A stretch of 64,000 nt of DNA, taken from positions 3,779,368-3,843,367 of the forward strand of contig CAMZMU010000049.1 of NCBI GenBank assembly GCA_947311845.1. Direction: 5' to 3'. Within the stretch, counting starts at the first letter, position 1; the number at the start of each line of letters is the position of its first letter. The position numbers and the translations under genes were made by a program. Under the pieces are notes generated by a model. That model did no database searches. It saw nothing but the letters and a program-made list of their open reading frames with translations, and was not told the origin of the DNA. This document shows positions 59,948 through 64,000 of the stretch, in pieces. This DNA is from Poa pratensis. Taxonomy: Eukaryota; Streptophyta; Magnoliopsida; Poales; Poaceae.

Positions 59948-61457
59948 TGATACGTGCATTTTATATCATCATTTATGCAACTTTTAGTATCATATTAGAA
60001 TGTTATTTGCATTGTTATATCATTGTTTTTACATGTTTTAGATGATTTATGGGACTTTCATACAAAGTCCCTATTTTTGGTATTTAATTTCTGGGAGGCA
60101 GAAAACCTCCTTTTTCTTGTTTTTAATGTTTCAGGAGCTACAGGAACCCAAATAATAAAAGGGAAAATACACAGCTGGTTTTTCGTCGAGAGAAAGGCAG
60201 AGGGAAGAAGACCGAAGAGAGGAGAGGCACGAGGCCCAAAAGGGTGGGCCCACGCGGCCCAAGTACCTGGCCGCGTGGGACCCACTAAGTGGGGCCTCGG
60301 GCACCTCCTCGCCTGGGGCTTTTTATCGACGCCTTCGTCCTCCCCGAAAAGTTACACCCTAATTTTTCCAAGTCCATCCGAGGCCGCGGCGGCGGCGAAA
60401 CTCCTGATTCACTCCGAGGGGGATCAGATCCTGCTGCTCCGGAGCTCCGGAGAAGGGGGAAATCATCGTCATCGTCATCACCTCTCCTCCTTGGCGTGGG
60501 AGGGGAGGCCTCTACATCATCACCATCACCAAGACCAGCACCATCTCCATCATCATCTCCGTGATCCACTCCGTTCCCCTCGTAGTTTGAGAGTTGCGAT
60601 ACCCTAGATACTTGTCTTGTTCTACTATTCATGTTTGTGATTGAGTACTTGTCATTATTTGGTGGTGAAGTTATATTTTCAGATTGTGTTGTACCACTTA
60701 TACCACTGAATATTATCATGTTTGCACGTTGTGAGTAGTTCCCATATGTTCCTGAGGGCATAGGATGAATTGGCAATGATTTATATATAACATGTGTTGG
60801 TATTTTCTCAAGAGTTTATCTTTTATGTGATTCTATGATGGTGTTGTGCGAACGTCGACTGCACAACACTTCACCTATATGGGCTCATAGGAGAACACCG
60901 TAGTATAATGAATTGAGGGAGACTTGGGAGGACATGTAAACCTGGGACCGAATCATGAAGTTATATTATGAGGGTATTAGTATCGGGGACCTTAGAGTGT
61001 AATGCTATGGTGGGACTTTATGTCTTAATAATTCTTGTGCAGTCATTTACTTGGCCACATGATCCATCATAAGGGGTTGTAGTTTATTTATTTAGCTATA
61101 CCTAATAATGGCTCCGTCCAAAGAAGATTAAAACTTGACAAGATATTCAACGTGTTGTTTAATAAATCTCTATGCCTAGCAATATCCATGCCGCCCTCGG
61201 GAACGTTTTCCACATATAAGTTACACATCACTTGAGCTTGTCCTCTTGCACACAAGAGGATTGGGCTTTCTCTCTTTGAGAGCTTTGACTTGCTACTGTT
61301 TATTTTCTGATTATACAACAAAAATACCAAAAACACTTGCATCTTTTATTGTTTTATTTATCAATCTTGCTAACCAATACCTTCAGCTCTCGTGGGTTCG
61401 ACAACCTTTTCTAATTGAAAGGTACTACAATTGATCTCCTGCACTTGGGAGTCATCA
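59948..61457 (+). repeat. 5' LTR of a second gypsy element
   Basis: About 1.51 kb from TGATACGTGC to GTCATCA, with inverted TGAT/ATCA ends. It is followed 11 bases later by a near-perfect tRNA-Asp primer site and by gag. The start is inferred from these ends, since the second LTR is outside the window. Confidence 0.75.
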
Positions 61458-61468
61458 AGACACTTTTC

Positions 61469-61486
61469 TGGCGCCGTTGCCGGGGA
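61469..61486 (+). promoter_or_regulatory. Primer binding site, tRNA-Asp type
   Basis: TGGCGCCGTTGCCGGGGA fits the complement of a plant tRNA-Asp 3' end over its whole length, as used by many cereal gypsy elements. Confidence 0.85.
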
Positions 61487-61562
61487 GCGTAGCGCTATTG
61501 GTAAGAAGTTTGGTAAGGAAACTTGAAAGCTGTTTTATTTACTGCTCTATCTCATTGTTACT

Positions 61563-63430
61563 ATGGCATTTGTGAATCGTTCCTCGCTGCATCTTGCTCT
61601 ATATGACAGTGCTTATGCCACTACTCCTAAAGTGGTTGAAACTACTGTGTCTGAGATACCTAAAGTGGGATTTAAAATTCCCGTTGGTCATGTTAAAAGA
61701 GTTATGAAAAATCCATTTACAGGTGATGGAACTAAGTCTGCACGTGAACACATGGAGTTTATTGAAGATATATGTGATTTATTTAGACTTCCTGGTATTT
61801 CTGAAGATCAGGTAAAAAGGAAGTTATTATATTTGTCTTTATCTGGTAATGCTCGTGATTGGTACAGGTCTCTTGATGAAGAGGTTGCTATTGAATGGAA
61901 TATCTTGAGGAAGGTTTTCTTTCTTAAATATTTTACTCCTAAAGAAGCTTATGAGAACCGCTGCTATATATTTAATTTCTGGCCACATCTGGGAGAGAGT
62001 ATTACTCAAGCTTGGGGGAGGTTAAAGGAACTCCTTCGCAAGAATCCTTGTCATGATCTTACGAGGAAACTTATATTGATAAACTTTTATGTGAGGCTAC
62101 CGTCGAAGCACAAGGAAATTCTGGATAATTCATCTGGTGGAAGTTTTACTAATAATACTGAAGAAGAAGCATGGAATTTATTGGAAACTATTTCTGAAAA
62201 TACTAGTCATTGGGATCTTGATAAAGGTAATGAGCCTTATTTTGATTATGGATATTCATGTGTAGAGAACTTCTCAACTTCTATGTTGTTTAAAAATCTG
62301 AGTGATACTTTTAATCTTGATCCTTATGTTATAATTGAGATAGCTAAAGGTTTTGCTGAGCATATCTGTGTTCCTCAAAGTGGTTTTGAAGTTTATGTTG
62401 AACCTGTTAAACAATCTATTGTTGTTCCTAAAGTTATTAAACAGGCAGAACCAGTGTCATCTGTGACAGTTGAAGAGTATGTTGAACCACCTCCATATCC
62501 AAACCAAATTAAGGAGAATTTACTTATTGCTGTTACTAACAAGAGTAAAAGAAGATGTTCTCAGCCTTATGAACAGGTGGAAGTCAATAGTCAAATTTCA
62601 ATTATCAAACAATTAAATGAAGAAGACCCTGTTGATGTTTATTTATGTGAAGATGCTACTAAGGTCATCAAAGGTAATTCGGCCAAAGTTGGTAAACCTG
62701 TTATATCATGCTCTATTGGGACTTCAAGTTATCATGGTCTATGTGATATTGGAGCAAGTATTAGTGTCATTCCATATTCTTTTATCTTGAAATCAAGCCC
62801 GATATTGATCCTATCATTATGGAAGAGACAGGTATGACAATTCAACTTGCTAATAAAGATTATATTAGTCCATTTGGAATTGTTAGAGATGTTGAAGTAT
62901 TGGTTGGCAAAATAAAATATCCTGGTGATTTTATTGTGCTTGGTTGTCCTCAAGATTCTTTTTGTCCTATCATTTTTGGTAGACCTTTCTTAAACACTGT
63001 TGGTGCTGAAATTAATTTGCCTAAAGAGAAAGTGTTTATTAAATGTGCTGGTGAAAAACTTGAGTTCAATTTTTCCAAATTTGCTGATAAACATATTGTG
63101 AAAGAGCCAATTTCTGAAGATATAATTGAAACTCTTGCACATATAGCTGTAGCTTCAACAGATGTTGTAGAACGTTATATGCTTAATCAAGATGAACCAT
63201 TTAATGAAGAGGAAAAGGATGCTTTAGAACAAATATTATGGCAACAACCACCACAATTACAATTGCATATCCCACCTGATAATTTAGGAGTGCTACCACC
63301 ACCTAAAGGGGATCCTAGCTTTGAATTAAAACCTTTGCCTACAAATCTGAAATATGCATATTTGGATGAGAAGAGCATATATCCTGTCATTATTAGTGCT
63401 TCTACATCGCCATGCCTGCCTCCGGAGTGA
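61563..63430 (+). pseudogene. Gypsy gag-protease, one frameshift, truncated before RT
   Basis: The 61563-62837 frame starts MAFVNRSSLHLALYDSAYAT. It holds the gag core: GDGTKSAREHMEFIEDICDL, YLSLSGNARDWYRSL, FFLKYFTPKEAYENR, and ESITQAWGRLKELLRKNPCH. The protease follows with CDIGASISVIPYS (D-I-G-A-S in place of D-T-G-A-S). A frame change near 62790 leads to 62819-63430: LANKDYISPFGIVRDVEVLV, CPIIFGRPFLNTVGAEIN, FELKPLPTNLKYAYLDEKSI, which is the linker just before RT. The element then stops abruptly at PCLPPE, and unrelated repeat follows. It resembles Sabrina/WHAM-like groups of Triticeae, from memory. Confidence 0.85.
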
Positions 63431-64000
63431 TGCGTGAGTAGTTCATCCTTGGACTACGGGTCCATAGCAGTAGCTAGATGGTTGTCTCTCCACTTTGTGC
63501 CATCATGTTTAGATCTTGTGAGCTGCCCTACATGATCAAGATCATATTATTGTAATGCTACATGTCGTGTTTGTTGGGATCCGATGAATATTGAATATTA
63601 TGTCAAGTTGATTATCAATCTATCTTATATGTTATTTAAGATCTTGCATGCTTTCCGTTACTCGTAGATGCTTTGGCCAAGTAGATGCTTGTAACTCCAA
63701 GAGAGAGTATTTATGCTAGATAGTGGGTTCATGTCTCCATTTAACCTGGGACAGTGACAGAAAGTTCTAAGGTTGTGGATGTGCTGTTGCCACTAGGGAT
63801 AACCTAACGATGCTATGTCCACGGGCATATGTGTTTGTTTACATTACGCACTTTACTTAATGCAATTATCCGTTGCTTGCAACTTAATACCAACGGGGGA
63901 CTCGGATGACAACCCGGCGGTGGATTATTAGTCATAGATGCTGTTGGATAACGATCTATGTATTATGTCGTAATGCCCAATTAAATATCATAATAGTCAA
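63431..64000. repeat. Repeat sequence replacing the gypsy pol
   Basis: Noncoding sequence (GATGCGTGAGTAGTTCATCC, then GGTCCATAGCAGTAGCTAGA) of a kind that I recall as highly repeated in Triticeae genomes. It begins directly at the end of the protease/linker frame, so it is either part of a nonautonomous derivative or a nested insertion running off the window. Confidence 0.5.

Overview
The window is plant nuclear DNA from a grass, most likely a member of the Triticeae or a close pooid relative. The genes have plant-type introns and very GC-rich first exons. LTR retrotransposons, LINEs and TIR elements are nested in one another. The gypsy sequence at the right end reads like the large cereal families from memory. 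The species cannot be fixed without a search. No prokaryotic features, tRNA or rRNA genes were seen.

Layout, left to right. A decayed copia polymerase piece (1-932) abuts an F-box/FBD gene tail (about 1000-1334). A small DUF688-like gene with a TATA box follows (2047-2366), then a 332-bp TIR element. A complete mitochondrial EF-Tu gene on the minus strand (3304-6954, 12 exons, 451 aa) lies back to back with a complete plastid CGFS glutaredoxin gene on the plus strand (9680-13120, 166 aa). The spacer between them holds LINE pieces and two direct copies of one promoter-proximal segment. The glutaredoxin intron has taken in two TIR elements. A minus-strand gene (14057 to about 19211) joins a VAP-type MSP domain in frame, 5' of a receptor-like kinase domain. 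Next to its 5' end is a 953-bp TIR element carrying what looks like the first exon of a plastid dehydroascorbate reductase gene.

From 20860 to 35988 lies a hAT-like element coding for a BED zinc finger. It is split by a 13.2-kb gypsy retrotransposon (22161-35335, TSD TAGAA). The gypsy LTRs differ at only three bases and two indels, yet its pol frame is broken repeatedly. It also carries a spliced antisense gene. The U5 end of the 3' LTR has an ATG that is in frame with the BED exons.

From 36184 to 40200 are a small intronless gene and a complete NAC-beta/BTF3 gene. From 41125 to 47624 is a 6.5-kb hAT-type element (8-bp TSD) holding a 5.1-kb MULE-type element (9-bp TSD), whose left part is a 1.2-kb array of near-palindromic AT-rich units. 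A diverged repeat cluster, a frameshifted F-box gene (50227-51320) and a complete wall-associated kinase with two GUB_WAK modules (53870-57203, 934 aa) follow. The right end holds a 5'-truncated LINE with perfect TSDs and a gypsy element (LTR 59948-61457, PBS, gag-protease) that stops before RT.

The host genes do not form one pathway: organelle translation (EF-Tu), plastid Fe-S/redox (GRX), nascent-chain handling (NAC-beta), ubiquitin targeting (F-box) and surface or defence-type kinases (WAK, MSP-kinase). What ties the window together is repeated remodelling of gene ends and introns by transposons.
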